The position numbers were made by a program, and so were the translations under genes. Positions 7,946 to 15,986 of a DNA stretch of 32,099 nucleotides are shown here, one piece after another; the first letter of the stretch is position 1, and each line of letters starts with the position of its first letter. The stretch is from positions 1 to 32,099 of the forward strand of contig NZ_NWUX01000036.1 in the NCBI RefSeq assembly GCF_002374315.1, written 5' to 3'. Below the pieces are notes generated by a model. It searched no databases, was not told the origin of the DNA, and was given only the letters and a program-made list of their open reading frames with translations. Source of the DNA: Vreelandella nigrificans. Its GTDB lineage: Bacteria; Pseudomonadota; Gammaproteobacteria; Pseudomonadales; Halomonadaceae.

Positions 7946-9364
7946 ATGAACAGTGCGATTGACATTGTCTGGCTGCAAGACAATCTGCGGATAGCTGATA
8001 ATCCGTTACTGCAGTTTGATTCTCCACCTGATCAATTGCTGTGTCTCTATGTGTTGGATCAGCGCTGGTTGCAGCCATGCCTGCCCGGAGAACCTGCTCT
8101 ACGACTGGGGCCAGCTCGGCTACGCTTTCTGTGGCAAAGCTTGATGGAATTACGAGGTGAGCTTCTGCAGCGTGGTAGTGATCTTTTAGTGCGGATCGGC
8201 GATCCCGTCGAGGTTGTTGTGCAGCTTGCAGTGTCACTTAACGCTAGGCAAGTCCGTGTGGTAGATCAATCGGGTAGTGAAGAAATACAGCATATTAATG
8301 AAGTGGCCCAACAACTGCCTGAGTCCACTTATCTAGACTGTGTCGATAGCGGTTACTTGATTGATGCTGAGGCATTGCCGTTTGAACTCGAGTCATTACC
8401 GTCTAGCTTCTCCGCTTTCCGTAGGTGTGTTGAAAAATATTGCCCTATATCTTCCCCCAAACCTGCACCGGTGACTTTACCATCATGGCCTGAGGCGCCA
8501 CGTGGTTTTCCGCCGCTCAAATCAGTTTGCCAAGAGAGTGATTCTTGGCAGCCTGATGATCGCCAAAGTTTCATATTTGTAGGGGGCGAATCGGCTGCCC
8601 AGGATAGGCTGAAGAGCTATTTGTGGCGCCATAATGGTGCTGAGTCCTATAAAAAAACGCGTAATGGCCTGTTGGGCGCAAACTTTTCAACTCGTTTTTC
8701 TCCATGGTTGGCGCGAGGGTGCTTATCAGCGCGTCAAGTACACCAGGAAGTAAAGGCATGGGAAGCCGAAAATGGTAACAGTGAGTCGAGCTACTGGATT
8801 ATTTTTGAATTACTGTGGCGCGACTATTTTCATCGTACTGCTCAGCAAGAGGGCCGCTCACTTTTTGGCTTTAAACAGCTACCTGAGCCAAATGAGGCGT
8901 TCAATTTGTGGCGTACTGCTACTACTGGTGTGCCTTTTATCGATGCCGCCATGTTTGAGCTGTATCACACCGGCTGGATCTCTAATCGGGCTCGCCAAAA
9001 TGTGGCCAGCTTTTTAGTAAAAGATTTACAGGTGGATTGGCGTTTAGGCGCTTATTGGTTTGAACACTGCCTAATTGATTATGATGTTGCTAGTAATTGG
9101 GGGAACTGGAGATATATCTCGGGAGTGGGGCGAGACCCACGCCAGGATCGGTATTTTAACGTGCTAAAGCAGGCTGGCCACTATGACCCAAAAGGCCTTT
9201 ATGTGGCGCACTGGCTACCTATGCTAGAGCTTTTACCCTCTGGTGTAGAGCGCCATCAGCCTTGGCGTGTAGCGCCGTCTCAGTTCTCCCTGCCTTGCGT
9301 CATACCTAATGAATGGCAGCATTGGTTAATTGCTCGTACTGAGCTTGAAGAGACCGATGAATAG
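7946..9364 (+). CDS. Cryptochrome DASH / FAD-binding photolyase-family protein
   Basis: A 472-residue flavoprotein of the photolyase/cryptochrome superfamily. Residues 1-130 form the alpha/beta photolyase domain (IDIVWLQDNLRIADNPLL). The FAD-binding helical domain has KKTRNGLLGANFSTRFSPWL (236-254), TGWISNRARQNVASFLVKDL (342-361), DYDVASNWGNWRYISGVG and DPRQDRYFNVLKQAGHYDP. The last two are typical of the CRY-DASH branch, whose members repair cyclobutane dimers mainly in single-stranded DNA and may also signal. The start ATG at 7946 has AGGAGG upstream; the longer frame from 7760 would overlap the DUF2256 gene in another frame and is unlikely. Confidence 0.92.
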   Translation: MNSAIDIVWLQDNLRIADNPLLQFDSPPDQLLCLYVLDQRWLQPCLPGEPALRLGPARLRFLWQSLMELRGELLQRGSDLLVRIGDPVEVVVQLAVSLNARQVRVVDQSGSEEIQHINEVAQQLPESTYLDCVDSGYLIDAEALPFELESLPSSFSAFRRCVEKYCPISSPKPAPVTLPSWPEAPRGFPPLKSVCQESDSWQPDDRQSFIFVGGESAAQDRLKSYLWRHNGAESYKKTRNGLLGANFSTRFSPWLARGCLSARQVHQEVKAWEAENGNSESSYWIIFELLWRDYFHRTAQQEGRSLFGFKQLPEPNEAFNLWRTATTGVPFIDAAMFELYHTGWISNRARQNVASFLVKDLQVDWRLGAYWFEHCLIDYDVASNWGNWRYISGVGRDPRQDRYFNVLKQAGHYDPKGLYVAHWLPMLELLPSGVERHQPWRVAPSQFSLPCVIPNEWQHWLIARTELEETDE

Positions 9365-9379
9365 GTAAGGAGGTAGCTA

Positions 9380-9460
9380 ATGAATTTGCAGCACAGTGAT
9401 TGTCGCTTAGCCTGGGGGCTTCTCCTTCACGGACTGCAGCTGTTCCGCTTGCGCGGCTAG
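9380..9460 (+). CDS. Tiny ORF downstream of the cryptochrome gene
   Basis: A 26-codon frame starting at ATG 9380 with a near-ideal ribosome binding site (TAAGGAGG, 9 bp upstream) and located 15 bp after the cryptochrome stop. The predicted peptide is short, with a hydrophobic centre (WGLLLHGLQLF) and a basic end. It resembles no family I can name. It may be a real small protein, or the start of a decayed third gene of the operon whose signal survives. Confidence 0.35.
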   Translation: MNLQHSDCRLAWGLLLHGLQLFRLRG

Positions 9461-9545
9461 CGCGTAGCATCAATAGGCCCTAGTATCTGTAGGCTTTCTA
9501 CGTCATTATCAGACTCACGCTAAGGATTGCTGAGAGATTGTTGCT

Positions 9546-10805
9546 ATGTCTTTGAAAAATAAAGGTTCATTTGGATCGGGTGCAGCGCTTTGTTTATCAT
9601 TAGTGCTTGCTACAGGGGCAGCTTCGCTATCAAGTGATACTGCTCAGGCGAGTCAGCGGCTAATGACCGAAGTGGATTCGCGAGCTGCCGAGGAGTTTCG
9701 CTATGCGAATTTCAATCAATGGTTAAGCGAGTTTCGGCGCTACGCCGCTGCGCAGGGGATTAGTGAAGCAACTCTTGCTTCTGCGTTTGATGGTCTACGT
9801 TATCGTGAGCGTGTTATTGAGCTTGACCGCCATCAGCCTGAGTTTGTTCGTCCTATTTGGGGCTACCTGGATACAGCGGTTTCCAACACGCGTATCAATA
9901 ATGGTCGGGAGAAGCTTGAACAGCACCGCGCTACTGCACTAGAGATGCAGCAACGTTATGGTGTGCCTGCAGAAATCATTGTGGCGATCTGGGGCATTGA
10001 AAGTAACTATGGCAGTAACTTTGGCGATTTTTCAACCTTAGAGTCTTTGGCCACCTTAGCTTACGATGGCCGTCGACGTGATTTTGCACGAGGGGAGCTT
10101 TTAGCCGCGTTGCGAATTATTGACCAAGGTGATATTGCCGCTGAGCAGATGAAAGGCTCTTGGGCTGGTGCAATGGGGCACACTCAGTTTATACCGAGCA
10201 GCTTTGAAGCCTATGCGGTCGATGGTGACAACGATGGTCGTCGCGATATTTGGGGAAGTATTCCAGATGTAATGGCGTCAACAGCCAACTATTTGGCTCG
10301 GGCTGGTTGGCAACCAGGCCAGCCTTGGGGGGCTGAGGTTGTGTTGCCAGACTCCTTTGATTACGCGCAAACTGAGCGCCGAAGCAGCGCTGAGTGGGCT
10401 TCACAAGGCGTGCGTGCCGTAAGTGGTCAACTGCCCTCGTTCGATAGTGCTGCTGTGATAGTGCCTGCTGGAGCAGAAGGGCCTGCATTTATAGTTGGGG
10501 CCAATTTTCGAGCTATTTTGCGTTACAACAATGCCACTAGTTACGCTTTAGCTGTTGCCACTCTAGCTGATGCAATTGCAGGACGTTCTGGTATTACCCA
10601 GCCTTGGCCAAGAGATCAGGCACCTTTAACTCGTAATGATGTCAAGATGCTTCAGCAACGTTTGAACAATGCTGGCTACTCGGTCGGTGGTGCTGACGGC
10701 ATTATGGGGCCTAATACGCGAGCAGGTGTGCGTGCTTTTCAGCGTGATCAAGGCCTGATACCGGATGGCTTTGCGACCCAAGCGTTGCTGGATTTGCTTC
10801 GCTAA
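9546..10805 (+). CDS. Lytic murein transglycosylase B family (SLT_2) with peptidoglycan-binding domain
   Basis: A 419-residue exported enzyme that cleaves the MurNAc-GlcNAc bond of peptidoglycan with anhydro-ring formation. Residues 1-35 form a Sec signal peptide ending near AQA. The SLT_2/MltB domain spans about 45-340. IWGIESNYGSNFGDF places the catalytic glutamate at E152, and SWAGAMGHTQFIPSSFEAYA with DGDNDGRRDIW is the family core. Residues about 364-419 are a PG_binding_1 domain (MLQQRLNNAGYSVGG, AFQRDQGLIPDG). No lipobox Cys is visible, so it should be a soluble periplasmic form. The start has only a weak Shine-Dalgarno. The next gene begins 31 bp later. Confidence 0.92.
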   Translation: MSLKNKGSFGSGAALCLSLVLATGAASLSSDTAQASQRLMTEVDSRAAEEFRYANFNQWLSEFRRYAAAQGISEATLASAFDGLRYRERVIELDRHQPEFVRPIWGYLDTAVSNTRINNGREKLEQHRATALEMQQRYGVPAEIIVAIWGIESNYGSNFGDFSTLESLATLAYDGRRRDFARGELLAALRIIDQGDIAAEQMKGSWAGAMGHTQFIPSSFEAYAVDGDNDGRRDIWGSIPDVMASTANYLARAGWQPGQPWGAEVVLPDSFDYAQTERRSSAEWASQGVRAVSGQLPSFDSAAVIVPAGAEGPAFIVGANFRAILRYNNATSYALAVATLADAIAGRSGITQPWPRDQAPLTRNDVKMLQQRLNNAGYSVGGADGIMGPNTRAGVRAFQRDQGLIPDGFATQALLDLLR

Positions 10806-10836
10806 TTTGTTAATTTATCACCAAGGACGAGATGCA

Positions 10837-11394
10837 ATGGGTAAAACGTTTTTAGGCCTAGTGGGGGCGGGCGCTCTAGCAACCACGTTAGCCGTTAGTG
10901 TTAATGTAGCGGCCGAAGAGCCTGTCGTATTTGGCTGGGTTGAAAATGCAACTATTGAGCCATGGGGGATTGCTGTTAAAGCTAAATTAGACAGTGGGGC
11001 GCTTACCTCGTCGCTAGATGCCCGAGACATTGAACTCTTTGAGAAAGCGGGCGAGGAGTGGGTGCGTTTTCGCCTCAAGCTCGAGGACCAAGGAAGTGGT
11101 GAAACCTTTAGTGATCAAATCGAGCGGCCACTCTATCGAGAGCTGGCGGTACGTGGTGCTGGTGGGCGCGATGAGCGCCCAGTCGTGCTGATGGATGTTT
11201 GTCTAGGTGATACGATTTATGAGGAGCAGTTCGGCCTGCGTGACCGTGATGAGATGATTTACCCGCTGCTTCTTGGGCGGCGTACTATCAGCCACTTAGG
11301 CTTGCTCGATGTGCGTAGTACATTTATGCAGAGTCCAGAGTGCGGAGAGAACGCGGAATACGTCCCCCACGATCCTGAGGACGAGCAGTCCTGA
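10837..11394 (+). CDS. Exported retropepsin-like (RimK-associated/'ATP-dependent zinc protease' family) protein
   Basis: A 185-residue protein with an N-terminal signal peptide (cleavage near AAAE, about residue 26). The mature part matches PF05618: it has KAKLDSGALTSSLDA, with a D-S-G motif like the active site of retropepsin aspartic proteases, then FGLRDRDEMIYPLLLGRRTI near the end. The family is often labelled zinc protease from an early annotation, but the motif points to an aspartic-type fold. ATG at 10837 has AAGGA 9 bp upstream; the longer frame from 10765 would run into mltB. It lies 31 bp after the transglycosylase gene, which suggests a cell-envelope role. The substrate is unknown. 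Confidence 0.8.
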   Translation: MGKTFLGLVGAGALATTLAVSVNVAAEEPVVFGWVENATIEPWGIAVKAKLDSGALTSSLDARDIELFEKAGEEWVRFRLKLEDQGSGETFSDQIERPLYRELAVRGAGGRDERPVVLMDVCLGDTIYEEQFGLRDRDEMIYPLLLGRRTISHLGLLDVRSTFMQSPECGENAEYVPHDPEDEQS

Positions 11395-11424
11395 GCATTT
11401 GGATATGTACTGCTTAGCGGCGCA

Positions 11425-12138
11425 TTAAAATAGTCGCGATAAAAGCGCTGTAACAGCGGTTTCTACCCGTAAGATGCGAGGGCCAAGATGCATGCCCTCG
11501 CAGCCTGCGGTTAGCAGTTGTTCTACTTCCCAGTCGATAAACCCTCCCTCAGGACCGACCAGTAGCAGTGTTTTGTCACTAATCCCCCTGGGGCAGGCAT
11601 GAGGCATACCTGGGTGGGCCAGTAGGCCACGTCCCTTGGCAAGCAAGGCTGGTAGCTGCTCTTCGATAAAAGGCCTAAATCCTTTACGCAGGTGAACCGT
11701 AGGCAAGAGGGTGTCTTTTGCTTGCTCCAAGCCTAAAATAAGGTGTTGGTAGATTTTTTCTGGGCGTAGCTCTGGTGACTGCCAATAGCTTTTCTCAACC
11801 CGCTTGGTGTGCAATAGGGTGATCTCTTTTACCCCAAGGGTGGTTACGTGCTCTAAAGTACGGGCCAGCATCCTGGGACGAGGCAGAGCCAGTACCAGAT
11901 GTACAGGTAGCGGAGGTGGCGGTAGCTCCTCTAGGCTATTTAACGAGAAAACAGCCTGTTCACTGCTTAGCTCAACCAGTTCGGCTTTACCCATGTTGCC
12001 GCCTTGGATACCGACACTAAAATTTTCACCTGCACTGGCACGGTGCACTTCGAGTAAGTGTTTGAGGCGGCGTGTGTCGGTAATCCGGGCGTAGTGGTCG
12101 GCCCCTATGTCATCAGGGGAAAGTAAAATTAGGTTCAT
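11425..12138 (-). CDS. rsmE: 16S rRNA (uracil1498-N3)-methyltransferase
   Basis: A 237-residue SPOUT-class enzyme that uses S-adenosylmethionine to methylate N3 of U1498 in 16S rRNA. Residues 1-70 form the PUA-like RNA-binding domain. The C-terminal trefoil knot has LLLVGPEGGF (191-200) and LGPRILRVETAVTALLSRL (218-236), the SAM-binding signature of RsmE. The length is normal. It is transcribed away from phaR; the ATG at 12138 has only a weak Shine-Dalgarno. Confidence 0.93.
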   Translation of the reverse strand: MNLILLSPDDIGADHYARITDTRRLKHLLEVHRASAGENFSVGIQGGNMGKAELVELSSEQAVFSLNSLEELPPPPLPVHLVLALPRPRMLARTLEHVTTLGVKEITLLHTKRVEKSYWQSPELRPEKIYQHLILGLEQAKDTLLPTVHLRKGFRPFIEEQLPALLAKGRGLLAHPGMPHACPRGISDKTLLLVGPEGGFIDWEVEQLLTAGCEGMHLGPRILRVETAVTALLSRLF

Positions 12139-12272
12139 GTGGTCGTCTATTGGTCAAAAGAGAGGCTCGCTTAACGCTACGAATCAGTTAAGCTGGCTTG
12201 CATGAGCGTGTGTTGCAGGCACAATATCAGCAACGGCGACAAAAGCCTCTATCGCGTTTAAGGAGATACGCA

Positions 12273-12737
12273 GTGCGCGTAATTCGCAAGTATGCCAACC
12301 GCAGATTATACGATACTCAACAAAGCCGTTATGTAACGCTTGAGGATTTACGACGTTTAATTATCGAAGAAGAGCCTTTTCGCGTCGAGGATGCTAAAAG
12401 TGGCGAAGACTTAACGCGCACGATTCTGCTGTCGATCATCATCGAGCAAGAGCAAGCAGATAACGAGGCAGAGGTGTTTTCCAATGACCTACTGGCCCAG
12501 TTAATTCGTGTTTACGATATGTCATCGCCTCTACCTTTAGCGAGGTACCTTGAGCAAGGTACTCAGCTAATGCTAGAGCAACAGAAGCGTATGCAAACCC
12601 AGTGGAAGCAGGCCATGCGCCACTCTCCTATAGAGTTTATGCGCGAGCTGGCAGAAGAGAATATGCGTTTTTGGCAGAATGCGCTAAATCAATCGCCCCA
12701 CGCGGACGATGATGAGAGTGAGGATAAAAAAAGCTGA
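12273..12737 (+). CDS. phaR: Polyhydroxyalkanoate synthesis repressor PhaR
   Basis: A 154-residue regulator. The N-terminal PHB/PHA-accumulation DNA-binding domain has VRVIRKYANRRLYDTQQSRY followed by VTLEDLRRLI, the diagnostic start of PhaR. Members bind both DNA and PHA granules and repress phasin genes until polymer accumulates. A GTG start at 12273 is chosen because TAAGGAG lies at 12259-12265 and the family normally starts two or three residues before the RKYxNRRLYD motif; an in-frame ATG at 12198 would add 25 basic residues. The C-terminal third is glutamine-rich and acidic. No PHA synthase or phasin gene is in the window. Confidence 0.9.
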   Translation: MRVIRKYANRRLYDTQQSRYVTLEDLRRLIIEEEPFRVEDAKSGEDLTRTILLSIIIEQEQADNEAEVFSNDLLAQLIRVYDMSSPLPLARYLEQGTQLMLEQQKRMQTQWKQAMRHSPIEFMRELAEENMRFWQNALNQSPHADDDESEDKKS

Positions 12738-12823
12738 TGTTGTTGGCCACTAAGCCACTACTTGTCGATACCGCCTAGATATCAGGCTTCTAATTACTCA
12801 TCAATCCACTTGGGGCAGCGTTG

Positions 12824-12832
12824 TGGCATAAT
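12824..12832 (+). promoter_or_regulatory. Possible extended -10 promoter of purD
   Basis: TGGCATAAT at 12824-12832 fits an extended -10 element (TGn followed by a hexamer one base from TATAAT). It lies 38 bp upstream of the purD start. There is no good -35 at the right distance, which is usual for extended -10 promoters. Confidence 0.35.
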
Positions 12833-12870
12833 GTGCGCCATAAGCGCTCTCCCGTTTAAGAAGGATGAAC

Positions 12871-14157
12871 ATGAAAGTTTTGATGATAGGTGGCGGTGGC
12901 CGTGAACATGCACTGGCATGGAAATTGGCACAATCAAACGATGTTGAGCAGGTGTTTGTTGCTCCCGGTAATGCGGGAACGGCAACGGAACCCGCACTTA
13001 CTAATATTGATATTGCTGCTACTGATTTGGTCGGTTTAGTCGCGTTTGCCCAGCGCGAACAAGTTGGTTTAACCGTAGTGGGACCTGAGGCCCCTTTGGT
13101 TGAGGGGGTTGTTGACCGCTTTAAAGCTGCGGGCTTGACAATTTTCGGTCCGACTCAAAAAGCAGCTCAGCTGGAAGGCTCAAAATCGTTCACTAAAGAC
13201 TTCTTGGCCCGCCATAAGATTCCCACGGCCGACTATCAAACCTTTACCGCAGTAGAGCCAGCGTTAGCTTACTTGGCGGAAGTGGGCGCGCCGATCGTGA
13301 TAAAAGCGGATGGCTTGGCCGCCGGTAAAGGCGTGATTGTTGCGATGAGCGAGGCCGAAGCAGAAGTGGCAATTCGCGATATGCTTGAAGCTAACGCCTT
13401 TGGTGATGCTGGTGCTCGGGTCGTCATTGAGGAGTTTCTTGAGGGCGAAGAGGCAAGCTTTATCGTCATGGTGGATGGGGAAAACGTGGTTCCCATGGCC
13501 ACCAGTCAAGATCACAAACGCGCCTATGATGGCGATACTGGCCCGAATACCGGAGGCATGGGAGCCTACTCCCCGGCGCCAGTGGTTACCCCTGAGGTAG
13601 ATGCACGTATCATGGAGCAAGTTATTCTGCCCACAGTACGAGGCATGGCGGAAGAGGGGAATGCATATACGGGCTTTCTGTATGCCGGTCTTATGATTGA
13701 TTCTGCAGGCAATCCTAAAGTGATCGAGTACAACTGCCGTTTTGGTGACCCTGAAACTCAGCCTATCATGCTACGCTTGACCTCCGATTTTGCGGCGCTT
13801 TGCTTAGCTGGCGCGAACGGAGAGCTGGCTGGCAAGCAGTGCGAGTGGGATAGCCGAGCGGCGGTAGGCGTTGTGATGGCGGCGGGTGGTTACCCCGGTA
13901 GCTACCGTAAAGGCGATGTTATTCATGGCTTAGTTGATGCTGAAGAAGCGCAGTGTAAAGTTTTCCATGCGGGAACTACACAAACAGCTCAAGGCGATAT
14001 CGCTACAGCAGGGGGGCGGGTGCTGTGTGTAACTGCACTAGGTAAAAGTGTTTCAGAAGCACAGCGGCAAGCCTACCAAGGAGTCGATGCGATTCGCTGG
14101 GAGGGCGTTGAGTACCGTCGCGATATCGCATTTCGTGCGATTGCCCGGGAAGAGTAA
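12871..14157 (+). CDS. purD: Phosphoribosylamine-glycine ligase
   Basis: A 428-residue ATP-grasp enzyme that joins glycine to 5-phosphoribosylamine, the second step of purine synthesis. It begins MKVLMIGGGGREHALAWKL, the typical N-terminal domain. The ATP-grasp part has IVIKADGLAAGKGVIVAM, then TGPNTGGMGAYSPAP and KVIEYNCRFGDPETQPIMLR. The first ATG (12865) touches the AAGAAGG ribosome binding site, while the second ATG (12871) has proper spacing and the conserved MKVL start, so 12871 is used. Length matches E. coli PurD. purH is not adjacent, so the gene stands apart from its usual partner. Confidence 0.96.
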   Translation: MKVLMIGGGGREHALAWKLAQSNDVEQVFVAPGNAGTATEPALTNIDIAATDLVGLVAFAQREQVGLTVVGPEAPLVEGVVDRFKAAGLTIFGPTQKAAQLEGSKSFTKDFLARHKIPTADYQTFTAVEPALAYLAEVGAPIVIKADGLAAGKGVIVAMSEAEAEVAIRDMLEANAFGDAGARVVIEEFLEGEEASFIVMVDGENVVPMATSQDHKRAYDGDTGPNTGGMGAYSPAPVVTPEVDARIMEQVILPTVRGMAEEGNAYTGFLYAGLMIDSAGNPKVIEYNCRFGDPETQPIMLRLTSDFAALCLAGANGELAGKQCEWDSRAAVGVVMAAGGYPGSYRKGDVIHGLVDAEEAQCKVFHAGTTQTAQGDIATAGGRVLCVTALGKSVSEAQRQAYQGVDAIRWEGVEYRRDIAFRAIAREE

Positions 14158-14206
14158 AAACTACAACCCCTTTTTCACTGCATCTTCTCACCTATAAGGA
14201 GCCATT

Positions 14207-14647
14207 ATGGAGCGTGTTACGCTGGACTTTCCTGCGGCAGCAGTTATTCATCGCCATCCCTTAACGGTGCGAGTAACTGATATGAACTATAGTTGGCATC
14301 TAGGGCATGACGCCCTGGTGTCGCTGCTTCATGAGGCTAGGGTTCACGCTTTTGCAACGCTTGGTATACCTGAATGGGATATGCAAAGTTACCCCAGTAT
14401 AGTAGTAGACCTCGCGGTACAGTACCAACATGAGGCTCGCTGGCCCGATGCACTGGTAATTGAAACTGCAGTACCTGAACCAGGCGGTAAAGCGCTTACG
14501 ATATACCAGCGCATTCGCAACCCAGAGGCGGACAAAGTAGTGGCGACCGCCAGAGTTAACCAGTTGCTACTGGACCTTTCCACTGGACGGCCGGTTGATG
14601 TGCCCGAGAAGGTCAGACAGGCCCTGGCGCAAGCGAGGGGTATCTAA
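14207..14647 (+). CDS. Acyl-CoA thioesterase family protein (hotdog fold)
   Basis: A 146-residue hotdog protein of the 4HBT type. RVTDMNYSWHLGHDALVSLL aligns with the active-site region of these enzymes (usually D-x-N-x-H-x-N), with Asp, Asn and His present and WHLGHD in place of the usual GHVNN. The substrate cannot be told. AAGGAG precedes the ATG. The stop overlaps the first base of the next gene, so it is coupled to prkB; the physiological link is unclear. Confidence 0.75.
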   Translation: MERVTLDFPAAAVIHRHPLTVRVTDMNYSWHLGHDALVSLLHEARVHAFATLGIPEWDMQSYPSIVVDLAVQYQHEARWPDALVIETAVPEPGGKALTIYQRIRNPEADKVVATARVNQLLLDLSTGRPVDVPEKVRQALAQARGI

Positions 14648-15519
14648 TGTCTCGGGAGTACCCAATCATTGGGATAACTGGCTCTTCAGGCGCTGGTACC
14701 ACGACGGTTAGGCGCAGCTTTGAGCGTATGTTCCTTCGTGAAGATGTGCATGCTGCAATGGTGGATGGTGATGCTTTCCACCGTTATACCCGTGATGATT
14801 TGCAACGCATGTTTCGTGAAGAGCCGGAGCGTAAAGATGAGCTTTCTCACTTTGCTGTAGAGGCTAATCTGCTGGATCGGTTGGAAGGGCTGTTTATTGA
14901 ATATGGTGAACACGGAACGGGGACTTTTCGTCACTATATTCATGCAGAAGATAAGCAGAAAATTGAGGCAGGCTACCGTATTGGCACCTTTACCGAGTGG
15001 CAGTCGTTACCCTGTGGCACTGACCTGCTTTTTTATGAGGGACTACATGGTGGGCTAGTGACCCATGAGTATGATATTGCTCGCCATGTTGATCTGTTGG
15101 TAGGCGTCGCGCCGACAATGAATCTGGAGTGGATCCAGAAAATTGACCGCGACACTAAGCTGCGTGGATACTCTCAAGAAGCGGTCATTGATACTATTTT
15201 GGGCCGTATGGATGACTACGTGCGCTATATCCAGCCTCAATTTTCCCGTACGCATATTAATTTTCAGCGCGTACCTACAGTGGATACTTCGAACCCTTTC
15301 GAAGTGCAGGATATTCCTACTGATGCCGAATCGTTCGTTGTGATTCGGTTCAGAGACCCGTCAACAGTAGACTTCCCCTGGTTATTAGCGATGATTAAAG
15401 ACGCCTTTATGACGCGTCCGCACACGTTAGTCGTTCCAGGTGCGCGTATGTCACTCGCGATGGAGTTAATCTTAGCGCCACTGGTACGCCATTTGCTTGC
15501 CCAGCGACGTTTTCGCTAG
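14647..15519 (+). CDS. prkB: Class I phosphoribulokinase-family protein, PrkB type
   Basis: A 290-residue P-loop kinase. The phosphate-binding loop GITGSSGAGTTTV (9-21) has Thr where most P-loops have Lys, which is normal for proteobacterial class I PRK. Other family stretches are MVDGDAFHRYTRDDL, LFYEGLHGG, NLEWIQKIDRDT, FQRVPTVDTSNPFE and DFPWLLAMI. Length and sequence match E. coli PrkB, found in non-autotrophs. Phosphorylation of ribulose 5-phosphate is the known activity of the family, but no RuBisCO gene is visible here, so the real substrate or role is uncertain. It starts within the stop of the thioesterase gene. Confidence 0.85.
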   Translation: MSREYPIIGITGSSGAGTTTVRRSFERMFLREDVHAAMVDGDAFHRYTRDDLQRMFREEPERKDELSHFAVEANLLDRLEGLFIEYGEHGTGTFRHYIHAEDKQKIEAGYRIGTFTEWQSLPCGTDLLFYEGLHGGLVTHEYDIARHVDLLVGVAPTMNLEWIQKIDRDTKLRGYSQEAVIDTILGRMDDYVRYIQPQFSRTHINFQRVPTVDTSNPFEVQDIPTDAESFVVIRFRDPSTVDFPWLLAMIKDAFMTRPHTLVVPGARMSLAMELILAPLVRHLLAQRRFR

Positions 15520-15600
15520 CCTGCTACTCTTTCGATCATACAACTATTTTGACAACTGTTTTGCTCTCTACACTCTCTTACAACAATGAAGGAGGCCGCT

Positions 15601-15942
15601 ATGGAGTGCCTGTTCTGTAAAATTATTAACCGCGAAATTCCCGCTGATATCGTCTTTGAGGATGAATACGTCCTCGCCTTTAACGACATAAACCCTCAAG
15701 CACCTACTCATCAGTTGATTATCCCTAAAAAGCATATAGCTACGCTCAACGATATTCAGTCCGAAGATTTGGCTATCATAGGCCGCCTGCAATATACCGC
15801 GGCGTATTTGGCTAAGCAGCAAGGGTTCGCGGATGACGGCTATCGTGTTGTCATGAACTGCAACGAAATGGGTGGCCAAACGGTTTACCATATTCATATG
15901 CATTTAATGGGTGGGCGTCAGTTTACCTGGCCAGCGGGCTAA
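15601..15942 (+). CDS. hinT: HIT-family nucleotide hydrolase, HinT type
   Basis: A 113-residue histidine-triad protein. It has CLFCKIINREIPADIVFED at the start and the triad motif H97-I-H99-M-H101 (TVYHIHMHLMGGRQFTWPAG) at the end. HinT enzymes hydrolyse nucleoside phosphoramidates and aminoacyl-adenylates in the cytoplasm. ATG at 15601 is chosen because AAGGAGG sits at 15589-15595; an in-frame ATG at 15586 would overlap that site. Confidence 0.94.
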   Translation: MECLFCKIINREIPADIVFEDEYVLAFNDINPQAPTHQLIIPKKHIATLNDIQSEDLAIIGRLQYTAAYLAKQQGFADDGYRVVMNCNEMGGQTVYHIHMHLMGGRQFTWPAG

Positions 15943-15986
15943 AATTATCAACACACGCCTACACACTGCTTAACGGAGTAAGCGCT

